Shown here piece by piece: positions 18,828 to 27,561 of a stretch of 64,000 bases of DNA. Position 1 is the first letter of the stretch. The number at the start of each line of letters is the position of its first letter. The notes under the pieces were generated by a model. That model ran no database searches and was not told the DNA's origin. It saw only the letters and a list, made by a program, of their open reading frames with translations. Made by a program: the position numbers and the translations under genes. Origin of the DNA: Candidatus Defluviibacterium haderslevense (GTDB lineage: Bacteria; Bacteroidota; Bacteroidia; Chitinophagales; Saprospiraceae); NCBI GenBank assembly GCA_016712225.1, contig JADJRL010000003.1, positions 4,229,501-4,293,500 of the forward strand, in the 5' to 3' direction.

Positions 18828-19451
18828 ATGAAAAAATTATTATTACTATATATACTTGTTCCTTTAGGTATACATGCCCAAACTTTCACAATTTGTGGAT
18901 TTAATTGGGATACCATTTATATAGGCACTGATAACCTGATTAGATTTAACAATATCAATTGTAATCCTTTGAAATATGATATAGTTCCAGAGGTCACATC
19001 AAAGTATAAAGATAGTGTACTTAACATTCTACCTTCTTCGCAAAAAAAGTATAGACTTTCAATTTACAATGGCAAAAACGCACCAATTGTATTTACACTT
19101 TATTCTCAGCGAATCACTCTTGATATCAAATGTCTAGCTAACACACTAGTCCCAACAGACACTAAAGTGATTAAAAAAGAAGTTGCTAAACAATTAAGAG
19201 GCGTCAAACCAATAGTAAATTGTCCTTGGTTGCGTGAAGCTTGTGTAATTCTTGGCTTTAATTTCAGAATTGAGCGTAATAAAGAAATAATTTATGTAGA
19301 GGAAATAACTGGATGGCAACTCTCATCTAATTCTAAAACTGCCCTTCAAAAGATAACCAAAGGTTCAACAATTATTTTTGAAAATATTAATTGGAATTGT
19401 CCAGGGGATGATGCAGGTGGACAAACAGATATTGTACTAGAAATTGAATAA
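18828..19451 (+). CDS. Exported protein, possibly GldM C-terminal-domain-like
   Basis: 207 residues with a signal peptide ending near 'GIHAQ'. The last 70 residues ('LGFNFRIERNKEIIYVEEITGW', then 'LQKITKGSTIIFENINWNCPGDD') resemble the final domain of the gliding/T9SS protein GldM, which has a similar 'L..L..G..I.FE.I...GPDG' end. The preceding segment ('RITLDIKCLANTLVPTD', 'VAKQLRGVKPIV') also fits the paired beta-domains of GldM. There is no GldM transmembrane or coiled-coil part, so this is not GldM itself. The resemblance was made by eye and is tentative. It lies alone between two long empty regions. Confidence 0.6.
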   Translation: MKKLLLLYILVPLGIHAQTFTICGFNWDTIYIGTDNLIRFNNINCNPLKYDIVPEVTSKYKDSVLNILPSSQKKYRLSIYNGKNAPIVFTLYSQRITLDIKCLANTLVPTDTKVIKKEVAKQLRGVKPIVNCPWLREACVILGFNFRIERNKEIIYVEEITGWQLSSNSKTALQKITKGSTIIFENINWNCPGDDAGGQTDIVLEIE

Positions 19452-20163
19452 ACCACAGCTAATACATAAGTACTAGTTGAGTACGAAACAATGAGTTCTC
19501 AGTTACTTGCAACCTAATAAAAGAAGAAATCACTTTCTCAATTTTATTTGTTATCCCAGCAATAGAGCTGGCTACAGAGCTGGTGGAGCCTTCTGTCAAG
19601 GCTGAGATACCGTCTACTGACGGTAGAAAGCATTGGCCACTGTGATCAGCAAGCATACCTTTAAAGAAATACCACCAGAGGTGGTTAAATAGATAAGCTT
19701 ATGTGCAGCGGGAGGCTCCCAGCTGCCAGCTCCAAAACAAGTAAGCAGCGGTGGATTTATAAGTGTTTGAAATGAAAGAGAGAATGAGGCTAGATAAAAT
19801 GGGTAGGCATGTGTATAGCTAATCTAGACCATGAAAGAAAGAATGAAAACTCTTATAAAGACAGGAAAGCTGTGGATGACGAAACAAGCTTACCTACAAA
19901 AATCTGTGACAAATGTTCTATAAATGCGTTGGCTTAGGAGAGGCTTATAGGACATGGTCTCGTTGCAAACGAGATGGCACACGTTTTTGTGTAAGTGAAG
20001 TTGAGGAATGCCATATAACAGATGTGCTATGAGTGGAAATGTGAGCCACCTGCAGGAAAAGAACACACAAGAAACATGGAGATATAAAAATACTAACTAT
20101 TATATTAAACATATATGTAGGAATTAAATAATGGATTATCTTTAACATAAAATAACTGATACA
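19452..20163. other. Intergenic region, higher G+C, possibly relic DNA
   Basis: About 710 bp, less AT-rich than most of the window between 19.5 and 20.1 kb. Apart from a 39-codon cysteine-rich frame at 19913-20032, I find no coding sequence. The different composition suggests old foreign DNA. Confidence 0.35.
19913..20032 (+). CDS. Possible 39-residue cysteine-rich peptide (remnant)
   Basis: ATG at 19913, TGA at 20030-20032. The product has four cysteines and a histidine in the arrangement 'SRCKRDGTRFCVSEVEECH', which recalls small zinc-binding 'C..K...C...(Y/F)C..H' peptides common in Bacteroidota. It may be a degraded copy of such a gene. Evidence is limited to composition and spacing, so confidence is low. 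Confidence 0.25.
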   Translation: MFYKCVGLGEAYRTWSRCKRDGTRFCVSEVEECHITDVL

Positions 20164-21252
20164 ATGACCAATCCATTTACAATACAACCATTAAAGAAAG
20201 ATAATTTGTTTCAAAAATTATTAAAGACAAAAAGTCCAAACAATGCCTTGATAGAATTAAATAACTTATTAGCTAGTAAACCTATTTCAGCCATTAGCAT
20301 TGGAGATATAAATAGAATTGAAAGTGAATATAGTTTAAGCTTATCTCGAAATTACAAAAAGGAATTGATTGGTATATATACAAATTTGTTAAAATTTTAC
20401 CTAAATGACTCAATACTTTCTGACCAAGAAAAAGGAGATCTAAGAAGTATAAAAACATTATTCAACCTAATTGAGACTGATGTAAAAGATGTACATTTAG
20501 AATTAACAGCAGATATATACAGAATCAAATTGGAAACTGTTTTAAAAGAGGATAACTTAACAGACTCAAAAGCATCTTTTTTAGATTCAATAATAAAGAA
20601 CTTAGAATTGCCTGAAGAAATATCACTTAAAATAACTGAGGAAATAAAAACAAAAAATTTAACAGATAAATGGAAAGAAATTACTAGTGATGACAGATTA
20701 TCTCCAGATGAAGTCAAGGAATTTGAATCATTAAGCAGAAATTTAAATATCACTATTCAGATGAGTGAAGCATCTAAAGAAGCAACTGAAAAGATGAAAT
20801 ATCTTTGGACTCTAGAGAATAGTGAAATACCTAAAATAGAAGTTGATCTTAATTTGGCAAGTAAGGAAGTCTGCTATTATACTTCTAAAGTAGAATGGTA
20901 TGAATACAGAAAAATCACCAAGAGAATTGATTATCATGGACCAAGTTTAAGCATACCTGTATTTAAAGGGTTAAAGTACAAAGTTGGAAGTATAAGCCCA
21001 AAAAGCATTTCAAAGGATGAAATAAAACTAATTGATTCAGGCCAACTGTTTGTAACTAATAGTAAAGTTATTTTTGTTGGAACTATTGGCAATAAATCAA
21101 TACCATTATCAAAATTATTATTTATTGAATCCATTGACAATGGTGTTGTATTAAATAAAGAAACCGGAACTTCCCCTATTATAAAAGTTAGTGGAGAATT
21201 TGAATGGCTTACACTAATGCTGATATTAAACAGATTAATTAAAAAAGATTAA
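20164..21252 (+). CDS. Uncharacterised cytoplasmic protein, helical N-terminus and PH-like C-terminus
   Basis: 362 residues, no signal or membrane segment. Residues about 1-210 are charged and helical with two TerB-like segments: 'LNDSILSDQEKGDLRSIKTLF' and 'TSDDRLSPDEVKEFESLSRNL', the second with the 'D..LSPDE...' pattern of an EF-hand-like TerB turn. Residues about 285-360 ('GQLFVTNSKVIFVGTIGNKSIPLSKLLFIE') look like a bacterial PH/GRAM-type domain. TerB plus PH-like architectures occur in stress and conflict systems, but no named family is recognised. The gene lies 0.8 kb before the tRNA-Arg junction, on the chromosomal side. Confidence 0.7.
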   Translation: MTNPFTIQPLKKDNLFQKLLKTKSPNNALIELNNLLASKPISAISIGDINRIESEYSLSLSRNYKKELIGIYTNLLKFYLNDSILSDQEKGDLRSIKTLFNLIETDVKDVHLELTADIYRIKLETVLKEDNLTDSKASFLDSIIKNLELPEEISLKITEEIKTKNLTDKWKEITSDDRLSPDEVKEFESLSRNLNITIQMSEASKEATEKMKYLWTLENSEIPKIEVDLNLASKEVCYYTSKVEWYEYRKITKRIDYHGPSLSIPVFKGLKYKVGSISPKSISKDEIKLIDSGQLFVTNSKVIFVGTIGNKSIPLSKLLFIESIDNGVVLNKETGTSPIIKVSGEFEWLTLMLILNRLIKKD

Positions 21253-21376
21253 ATACATACTATAAAGATCTTGTTTAGAATAAAATGACATAAGCAAGAA
21301 ACACTGTATAAGTAAATCAAACATAAAAAAAGTAAGGCGTACATCACTGAATACACCCTCCAAATAATGGTAACAG

Positions 21377-21757
21377 TTAAGCTTCTACCAAGCTACCATT
21401 TGTACTAAATAAATTGACATCTGCTCTCACAGCGTTAGAAATAACAGTGTTCTCATCTTGCCTGTTATCTGGGATATAAACCCACCTGTAATTAAGCTCT
21501 AGGATCTTACCTGTCTCTGGAACCACATAATCATAAGGCTCATATTCCTTTTTGTCTATAGACCCAGGAAGTTGCTTACCGATCATGGTTTTAGCTACAT
21601 CTTCAGAAAACGTAGAAGCAATGTTAGCTTTTTTGACTGTAGCATATAGCCTACCTTCTTTGGAATGAATGAATTCTAAATCCCCTAGTAGAACTAGAAC
21701 AATGAAAACTTCTCCAACAGCATTCTTCTTGATGGAATTAGTTGAAACTGTTACCAT
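21377..21757 (-). CDS. Hypothetical protein, unknown function
   Basis: 126 residues, minus strand, ATG at 21757. It begins 'MVTVSTNSIKKNAVGEVFIVLVLLGDLEF' and ends in an aromatic, polar segment ('LELNYRWVYIPDNRQDENTV'). No motif or family is recognised. The frame is open, has balanced amino-acid usage and stands alone. Upstream at 21780-21900 lies a purine-rich, G-rich stretch unlike the flanks. Confidence 0.5.
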   Translation of the reverse strand: MVTVSTNSIKKNAVGEVFIVLVLLGDLEFIHSKEGRLYATVKKANIASTFSEDVAKTMIGKQLPGSIDKKEYEPYDYVVPETGKILELNYRWVYIPDNRQDENTVISNAVRADVNLFSTNGSLVEA

Positions 21758-22005
21758 TTTAAAATAAATTAAGAAATTAAAAGATCACCTTTTGAATAAA
21801 GGGGCAGGGAAACTTTCACTGCAAGGATAACAAGGGGGTGTAGGGTTGGGGAATAGCTAGGGGGAGATTCTCAAAAGAAATTGAAAAGAGGAAAAAAAAG
21901 GTGTTAGAAAATATAAAAAAAATAAAAAATCAATGCCTACCTTTGAAATACAGTTTATTATAGTTCATTAAAGTTCTACAAAAGTGAGACCCTAATGAGA
22001 CCCAA

Positions 22006-22042
22006 AAAGAAAAAAGCCCCGTAAATCAAAGACTTACAAGGC
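22006..22042 (-). terminator. Rho-independent terminator of the interrupted tRNA-Arg gene
   Basis: On the minus strand GCCTTGTAA (22042-22034) pairs with TTACGGGGC (22024-22016) with two G-U pairs, followed by a T-run at 22015-22006. It lies just 3' of the tRNA fragment, which indicates that this side is the original chromosomal end of the tRNA gene. Confidence 0.7.
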
Positions 22043-22049
22043 TTAAAAG

Positions 22050-22092
22050 TGATCCCGTCAGGATTCGAACCTGAGACCCTCTGCTTAGAAGG
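22050..22092 (-). tRNA. tRNA-Arg(UCU) 3' half, attachment-site copy
   Basis: Read on the minus strand, the sequence contains an anticodon loop CTTCTAA (anticodon TCT), the 3' strand of the anticodon stem (GCAGA), a variable region, a complete T-arm (TCAGG-TTCGAAT-CCTGA), acceptor 3' strand CGGGATC and discriminator A at 22050. The 5' half of the tRNA (acceptor 5' strand, D-arm, most of the anticodon-stem 5' strand) is absent; homology stops next to the anticodon loop. This is the usual footprint of a tyrosine integrase using the anticodon-loop region as crossover site. The element lies to the right, starting with the integrase at 22225. Confidence 0.8.
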
Positions 22093-22190
22093 CTTAACAA
22101 TATTGGGTTAATATGTATCAATATAATCTTAAACAGTTGGTTATCAATAATAAATTGTTTAGTTAGCATCAAAATAAACCATATTTATAG

Positions 22191-22218
22191 TATATTTGCT
22201 TGCAAATGGCTTGCAAAT
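22191..22218 (+). promoter_or_regulatory. Integrase promoter -7 element with overlapping operator-like repeats
   Basis: TATATTTG at 22191-22198 fits the Bacteroidetes -7 consensus TAnnTTTG. Overlapping it, ATTTGC-TT-GCAAAT (22194-22207) is an inverted repeat, and GCTTGCAAAT occurs twice (22198-22207 and 22209-22218). The integrase ATG follows at 22225, so the leader would be very short and a protein bound here would block the promoter. Confidence 0.5.
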
Positions 22219-22224
22219 TTTAAT

Positions 22225-23448
22225 ATGAGTAAAAGCAAATATAGTGTTTCCATAGTACTGGATACTAGAAGCATAAAGACAAATAATGCACACCCTATTA
22301 AATTTAGGATAATCATTAACAGAAAGTCTTTTCATATATCAGCGGGATTTAATGTTGAAGCTTCATATTGGTTGGAAGTGAAACAACAAATTTCGACAAG
22401 ATATACATTATTGGGGAATGTTACTAGATTAAATAACTTTTTACAAAGAGAAAAAAGTAGAATTCTTGATAAACTTTTAGAACTTCAAGAATCTGGTAAA
22501 CTAGATCGATTATCATTTCCAGTTATTAAACAATTAATTCTTCAAAAAAGTGCTGAAACATTGACTTTGCATTACATTTCATTAATTATTAAGGACTTGG
22601 AGGATGCTAAAAAATTTGGAAATGCAAAGGTCTACACTACTCTACTTCGAAGTATTTCTGATTTTGTTTCAAAAAAGGAATTTCCTTTAAATCAAATCAA
22701 TTATAGATGGCTAAAGAAGTATGAAATCTGGTATTTATCAAAAGGTAATTCAATTAATGGACTAGGTATAAAATTAAGAACATTACGAGCAGTAATTAAT
22801 CAAGCAATTAAAACTGAAAAACTAACTCAAGATATGTATGCATTTAAGGACTATCCTATTAAACATGAAGAAACAAGAAAAAGAGCTATTAGTAGAGAAG
22901 ACTTAATAAAGATTCTCCATTTTGAACCAAAAACCCAGAGGCAAACTAGAGCAAAAGACTATTTTTTAATTAGTTTCTATTTGATGGGAGCTTCTTTTGT
23001 GGATATTGCTATGCTTAAAATCAAAAACATAATTCAAGATAGGATTGAATATAAAAGGCAAAAGACTGGAAAGCTTCACTCTATTCCGCTATCAAAGCCA
23101 TTAATTGAGATTATAGACAAGTATAGAAATGGAAAGAAAGATAACGAATATATATTAAATGTAGTAAAGTCAATTGATCCAAAAATCCAGCTAAAACAAA
23201 TAAGTGATGAACTTAGACGATATAATAAAAGCCTAAAAGAAATAGGAAAAATATGTGAAATTGAATCTTCGATCTCAAGCTATGTAGCAAGACATTCATA
23301 TGCAACAAGTGCTAAAAAACTTGGAGTGCCTATTTCGGTAATAAGTGAGTCACTTGGCCATAATACAGAAAAAACTACTCAAATATATTTGGATTCATTT
23401 GAAAATGATGTAGTTGATAAATACCATGAAATGGTTATTGATTTATAA
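22225..23448 (+). CDS. Tyrosine recombinase/integrase of the Bacteroidetes mobile-element type
   Basis: 407 residues, the usual size. The N-terminus (about 5-100) is the arm-type DNA-binding region ('SIVLDTRSIKTNNAHPIKFRIIINRKSF'), then a SAM-like core-binding domain (about 105-215) and the catalytic domain (about 220-400). The C-terminal box is 'YVARHSYATSAKKLGVPISVISESLGH' with R and H of the R-H-R-(H/W)-Y set, and 'TTQIYLDSF' with the nucleophilic tyrosine. The first catalytic region reads 'FYLMGASFVDIAMLK', where the canonical arginine is replaced, as is common in this Bacteroidetes group. Position beside the split tRNA-Arg makes it the integrase of the element to its right. It is followed by a strong terminator. 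Confidence 0.95.
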   Translation: MSKSKYSVSIVLDTRSIKTNNAHPIKFRIIINRKSFHISAGFNVEASYWLEVKQQISTRYTLLGNVTRLNNFLQREKSRILDKLLELQESGKLDRLSFPVIKQLILQKSAETLTLHYISLIIKDLEDAKKFGNAKVYTTLLRSISDFVSKKEFPLNQINYRWLKKYEIWYLSKGNSINGLGIKLRTLRAVINQAIKTEKLTQDMYAFKDYPIKHEETRKRAISREDLIKILHFEPKTQRQTRAKDYFLISFYLMGASFVDIAMLKIKNIIQDRIEYKRQKTGKLHSIPLSKPLIEIIDKYRNGKKDNEYILNVVKSIDPKIQLKQISDELRRYNKSLKEIGKICEIESSISSYVARHSYATSAKKLGVPISVISESLGHNTEKTTQIYLDSFENDVVDKYHEMVIDL

Positions 23449-23505
23449 AATAAAAGTTTATTTGATATAAGTTAGAACTATGCTCAAAAGATATGTAGAC
23501 ATTCT

Positions 23506-23531
23506 TTGCTAACCACAATAGTGGTTAGCAA
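23506..23531 (+). terminator. Rho-independent terminator after the integrase
   Basis: A perfect 11-bp stem TTGCTAACCAC / GTGGTTAGCAA with a 4-base AATA loop, followed by 'tctaatttt', 58 bases after the integrase stop. Confidence 0.85.
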
Positions 23532-23758
23532 TCTAATTTTATTAATAAAGATGCATATGAAGCACATAAATTGGTTGAGTATACTTGATTGTCGTGGCTG
23601 TAACTAATCAATACAATTGGATTTTTTTTCATAATTTAGTAGAAAATTTTATATTCTATATGAAAAATAGTATACTTAAATCCACTCATCATTCTAAAAT
23701 TAAAAGAAATTATATTATTCATATATATAACATTTCAGTATAATTTTATATGCTCAAT
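23532..23758. other. AT-rich convergent intergenic region
   Basis: Between the integrase terminator and the end of the minus-strand defence operon there is only very AT-rich sequence with no gene or strong structure. Confidence 0.4.
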
Positions 23759-24019
23759 TTAATTATAGAATTTTATTAAACCGATTTTTTCCCTTATACT
23801 ATTTATTTCATACGTTTTCATAATAATATTATTTTCAATAATCTTCAATTCAAGACAAAGTTCTTGAAATTGGTGCTTTGTAGTTATAAGTTCAATTTGA
23901 ATGAAGTCATTGATATCTTTTGATAATTTTAATTTGAGTGACTTAATATTTTGTTCTTGATCCGAAATTGAAATATCTAAATCCTCTTTATAAGTTATTA
24001 GATTATTATATTTTCAGAT
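23759..24019 (-). pseudogene. Out-of-frame C-terminal continuation of the CoiA-like nuclease
   Basis: Just past the stop of the 495-residue protein, another minus-strand frame is open from a TGA near 24020 to a TAA at 23761-23759. It encodes about 85 residues of charged coiled-coil sequence ('YKEDLDISISDQEQNIKSLKLKLS', later 'TYEINSIREKIGLIKFYN') of the same type as the end of the upstream protein. There is no ATG near its start. The simplest reading is a one-base frameshift close to 24010-24020, by mutation, sequencing error or programmed slippage, so that the native protein would be about 575 residues. Confidence 0.55.
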
Positions 24020-25485
24020 ATGGTTACTAAAAATAAAAAATTCTTAGAACATTTATATGGCTCTAATTCAAATTTATTAAAAAACTTCTTGAACTCCAAT
24101 TCGGCATATAAATCAGATCTAGATTTTTTGTGGAGAATTGAAATTTGATCAAAATTGTCAATTATAAATTTCCAATCACTCTTATTATCAATAGACTGAT
24201 ATACTTTGTTTGAAATCTCAATTTTTTCAAAGGAGTTAATCAAATTCAATTCTTCGAGTGTTTTTTTAAGCTTATTTTTACTATTATCTAAAGATTTAAA
24301 ATACTCTAAACAATTATCGGAAAAAACTAATTTTATATCGTTATAAATATTTGTGAATTCAGAAAATGGATTATAATTGGAATTATAAACAAAATGATCT
24401 ATTACCCTTTTAGTATAGTTAGATAAAGAACCAACAATACTATTCAAGTGGTTTAATTTATCTTCATGTTTAATTCTTCGTACTGTAATATCAAGTTCAA
24501 TTTTTCTAAATTCAATTAATTGATTTTCCAATAATTGAATTGCATCACTTAACTCAGCTATTTTAATTGCCTTGCTTTTCTCAAGTTCTTCTATTTCTTG
24601 ATTAAGTTTAATCTTCTGTGTATTAGCATCATGGTAATAAATTTTATGCAAGTCAGTATTGAAAGTTAGATCTGAAAGATTAATTATTTTATTACTCCAC
24701 TTAACTCTTAATTTTGATGCTTCAATGTAATATTCCTTGAAGTAACATTTAAAAATCAAATCATTATGTAATTTTGATAATTCATATGTCTCAAGGTCAA
24801 AAATAAATGCATTTTGGTGATTTGTAAAAATTATATCGTTGTATGTTTGCCACCTTGTTTTATCATTTTCATCAAATTTATGAAATAGCCAAAAAATGAA
24901 TGTTTCTTCATTTCGATAAAATTCTTGGCGTTTAGTAATTACACTTATCCAAGTTGTAGAAAGTTGCAATTCAATTGCAATTTTTTTATTAAAATACTGA
25001 GCTTGTACATCAGGTCTCTTCCATTCTTTTGATATTTCACTTTTGGTTACTCTTTCAATATCTATTGAAGATACTCCTTTATTTATTGATTTATTTAATT
25101 CCAAACATTCAGCAATTTTTTTCTTTAAATCCTTATGCAACAAACTTTCTTTAACTAGATAATATTTATGTATATCTACTTCTTCCTTAGTTAGTCCATT
25201 ATTTGTCTTAATATGGCATTCTGGACTATCTCTTAAATGTGCAAAGTGTAGAATGTTTCTTCTTTTTTTATCCAAAGATGATTTTTTTCCTCTGATTCTG
25301 ATTTTTTCTCTACAAAACGGACAAATGAATAATTTTTCTCTTTTGTTCTGGATTGATCTATCCAATTCGGAACGAAAAAGGTTTACCTCATCAATCGGCA
25401 AACCGAAAAAAATATTAGCATCAATATACTCACCAGTTTCAATATTAAGAACTTCTTCTATTGACCTTAAATTTTGGTTTTTCAT
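23998..25485 (-). CDS. DUF6035/CoiA-like PD-(D/E)XK nuclease, third gene of the Septu-like operon
   Basis: 495 residues as read. The N-terminal part holds a zinc-finger-like set, C55-P-F-C58 and 'HFAHLRDSPECH' (H83, C90), as in competence CoiA-like proteins. Then 'KRPDV' (D159) and 'KIAIELQLS' (E172, Q174) form a PD-(D/E)XK-type core, followed by 'WISVITKRQEFY'. The layout matches proteins annotated DUF6035 in Bacteroidota, an assignment made from memory. From about 290 on the protein is coiled coil and helical. It starts 28 bases after the PtuB-like gene on the same strand, so it is probably co-transcribed with the Septu pair and may be an added effector nuclease. The C-terminus appears frameshifted (see 23759-24019). 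Confidence 0.72.
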   Translation of the reverse strand: MKNQNLRSIEEVLNIETGEYIDANIFFGLPIDEVNLFRSELDRSIQNKREKLFICPFCREKIRIRGKKSSLDKKRRNILHFAHLRDSPECHIKTNNGLTKEEVDIHKYYLVKESLLHKDLKKKIAECLELNKSINKGVSSIDIERVTKSEISKEWKRPDVQAQYFNKKIAIELQLSTTWISVITKRQEFYRNEETFIFWLFHKFDENDKTRWQTYNDIIFTNHQNAFIFDLETYELSKLHNDLIFKCYFKEYYIEASKLRVKWSNKIINLSDLTFNTDLHKIYYHDANTQKIKLNQEIEELEKSKAIKIAELSDAIQLLENQLIEFRKIELDITVRRIKHEDKLNHLNSIVGSLSNYTKRVIDHFVYNSNYNPFSEFTNIYNDIKLVFSDNCLEYFKSLDNSKNKLKKTLEELNLINSFEKIEISNKVYQSIDNKSDWKFIIDNFDQISILHKKSRSDLYAELEFKKFFNKFELEPYKCSKNFLFLVTISENIII

Positions 25486-25513
25486 CTAACAAAGAATAAA
25501 ATAAATATCATTT

Positions 25514-26215
25514 TTAAATTCGATTTAACAAACAGAAAATCGATGCATAAATTCTTTTGCCTATACTATCTGATACTGAATTCATAAGTAATTTTTTATA
25601 TCTAAAAATAAGATATCCAGAAAATTCTGTCGTTCTTAATTTTGCACTGCGTAAAGCTCTACAATATGCTTTAGTCTTTGACATCTTTATAGTACTGCTG
25701 ACACTTATTAATTGCTTTAAATTATTATTAAACACATCTTGTCTTTGGAGTTTGAGTTGATCAAAATTTAAATTTAATTGAGTATTCAAATCATTATTAA
25801 AATTAATATTTGCTGACATTATCGAAGCATCATCATCGTAATATATTTGATCAATATCAGCCTTTATCTTTGGGTTCAAGTGAAGCAACGTTGCTCTTTG
25901 TCTAGACTTATCACAATGATCAATTTTAGTTCCACGCATCTTGTTAAGATAAAAATGCCCTGAACAAACTCCCAAATAATTTTCTAGCATTAAAACTTTG
26001 CTTCGATCAACAGACTGTGGAATTATGTGTTCAATATTAATATTATATTGTAGTTGTTTTTCACAATAAGCACAATAGCTTTGTTGGGATTTTTTCAAAA
26101 TACTTAATACTTCACCTCTACAATCATCTTTTAAATCGTCATATGATGAATTGTTATTTCTTAATATTTTAAGACAATCAGGCTCTTTATTCAAATCAAA
26201 AACCAAGTTTCTCAT
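25514..26215 (-). CDS. ptuB: PtuB-like HNH endonuclease of a Septu-type defence system
   Basis: 233 residues. The HNH/treble-clef core reads 'YCAYCEKQL' (C48, C51), 'NIEHIIPQS' (H63), 'LENYLGVCSG' (N79, C84) and 'DHCDKSR' (H100), the pattern of TIGR02646/PtuB-type nucleases found with PtuA and in Ec78-like retrons. Its ATG overlaps the stop of the ATPase gene (shared base 26215), so the two are translationally coupled as in known Septu loci. In Septu the ATPase holds the nuclease and phage infection or nucleotide changes release it to cut DNA. There is no reverse transcriptase nearby, so this is a Septu and not a retron. Assigned by motif and neighbourhood. Confidence 0.82.
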   Translation of the reverse strand: MRNLVFDLNKEPDCLKILRNNNSSYDDLKDDCRGEVLSILKKSQQSYCAYCEKQLQYNINIEHIIPQSVDRSKVLMLENYLGVCSGHFYLNKMRGTKIDHCDKSRQRATLLHLNPKIKADIDQIYYDDDASIMSANINFNNDLNTQLNLNFDQLKLQRQDVFNNNLKQLISVSSTIKMSKTKAYCRALRSAKLRTTEFSGYLIFRYKKLLMNSVSDSIGKRIYASIFCLLNRI

Positions 26216-27543
26216 TACTTTACAAATGAAATTCTTTGTTCATAATCTTTTAACCATTGAGGTAGAGATTTAACTATTGATTTCAATTCATTTAATTTTT
26301 TTTCAGCACTAATAAAATCTAATTTATTGAATAGGGCATCAATTTCTTTTTTTTGAATTCTATAATCATCTATAGCATTTTCTGCTAATAATATTTTCTC
26401 AAGAATTTCATCGGCAGTTGCGCTGTAAATATCTGGTAGCTCTTCATATGGAATAATTTCACCGTTGTTGAGCATTATTATATTCTCTCTTTTCATTCCA
26501 GAAAGTACTAATGGGGAATGTGATGTAAAAATAAATTGAATATTAATAAAAGTTGAAGTTAATGCTGATACTATAGTTCGTTGCCAATTTGGGTGTAAAT
26601 GCAATTCCAATTCATCTATTAGTACAATTCCTTGTCCATCCAATGCATTTTCACTATTTTCATTTGCAATAGTCAACCTTCGTGCTATATCACAAACTAA
26701 TCCAATAATCATTCGTTCCCCCGATGAAAGCAAATTAACTTTCATTGAAGTCGAATTTTTATTTATGTATAGATTTTCAATTATATCTTGAGAAAAATCA
26801 ATTATATTATTTGAATCACTTTCAATTCTCAATTCACTAAAAATTTCTGGTGCAATTTCTTTCATAAATCGGTTAAATGCATTTCGGACATTTTCAAGAG
26901 ATTGCAGTTTATAATCCAAATTCTTTTTTGCAACTTTAGTTGCATTTTCTGAAATAACTTGCTTAATAAACCATTTTTCAAAACTATCAAAACTAGGCAA
27001 AATAATATTCATAGCTCCTTGATAGGCATTTAACTTTTCATCATATGTTTTCTTTTCTGCTTTTTTAGAAAATTCAATAGTGCAAGTTCTGTTAACGTTG
27101 TAATTTGCTAAAATAGGGATATTTGATAGTTTGCTTTTAATTATTCTTTCTTTTATCCTGTTTACAAAATTTTTTGGTGTTTTTTCAAAATTGAAACCTG
27201 GGCTATTTCTTTCCTTAGTTATCGAAATTCTATTGATCTGTTCTTCAGATGCATAGAACTGGGATTCTGGTGGAAAGTTAAGATTGAATAATACAGTTGC
27301 TTTACTATAATTTGCGCCAAATGTTATATAATCCGTTAAAAACCAAGAATCTATATCATATGCTTCAGTATTTGAAATTAGTTCGCCTGTAAAATGCGTA
27401 AAACATAAGGAAATTGCATCAAGTAAAGTGGTCTTTCCCGCACCGTTGTTCCCAATCAAGACCACAACATTAGAATCGGGAAAATCTATTTCAATACTTG
27501 AAAATTGTTTAAAATTTTCTAAAATTAATTTTTTGATTTTCAT
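26215..27543 (-). CDS. ptuA: PtuA-like AAA/ABC-type ATPase of a Septu-type defence system
   Basis: 442 residues from the ATG at 27543, which begins the canonical 'MKIKKLILENFKQF' strand; an ATG at 27561 would add six residues. Walker A is 'IGNNGAGKTTLLDA' (K37), the ABC signature 'NLLSSGERMIIG', Walker B 'GIVLIDELELHLHP', and the switch histidine lies in 'FTSHSPLVLSG'. This is a RecF/SMC-like ATPase of the AAA_15/AAA_21 kind used as PtuA in Septu and in Ec78-type retrons. It is first in an operon with the PtuB-like HNH and the CoiA-like nuclease. The operon sits between integrase and mobilisation genes, a typical cargo slot. Confidence 0.85.
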   Translation of the reverse strand: MKIKKLILENFKQFSSIEIDFPDSNVVVLIGNNGAGKTTLLDAISLCFTHFTGELISNTEAYDIDSWFLTDYITFGANYSKATVLFNLNFPPESQFYASEEQINRISITKERNSPGFNFEKTPKNFVNRIKERIIKSKLSNIPILANYNVNRTCTIEFSKKAEKKTYDEKLNAYQGAMNIILPSFDSFEKWFIKQVISENATKVAKKNLDYKLQSLENVRNAFNRFMKEIAPEIFSELRIESDSNNIIDFSQDIIENLYINKNSTSMKVNLLSSGERMIIGLVCDIARRLTIANENSENALDGQGIVLIDELELHLHPNWQRTIVSALTSTFINIQFIFTSHSPLVLSGMKRENIIMLNNGEIIPYEELPDIYSATADEILEKILLAENAIDDYRIQKKEIDALFNKLDFISAEKKLNELKSIVKSLPQWLKDYEQRISFVK

Positions 27544-27561
27544 TTTCCAAAGATATAACAT

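Noticed and set aside
22050..22092. A complete tRNA-Arg gene
   Set aside because: The acceptor 5' strand, D-arm and most of the anticodon-stem 5' strand are missing; only the 3' half is present.
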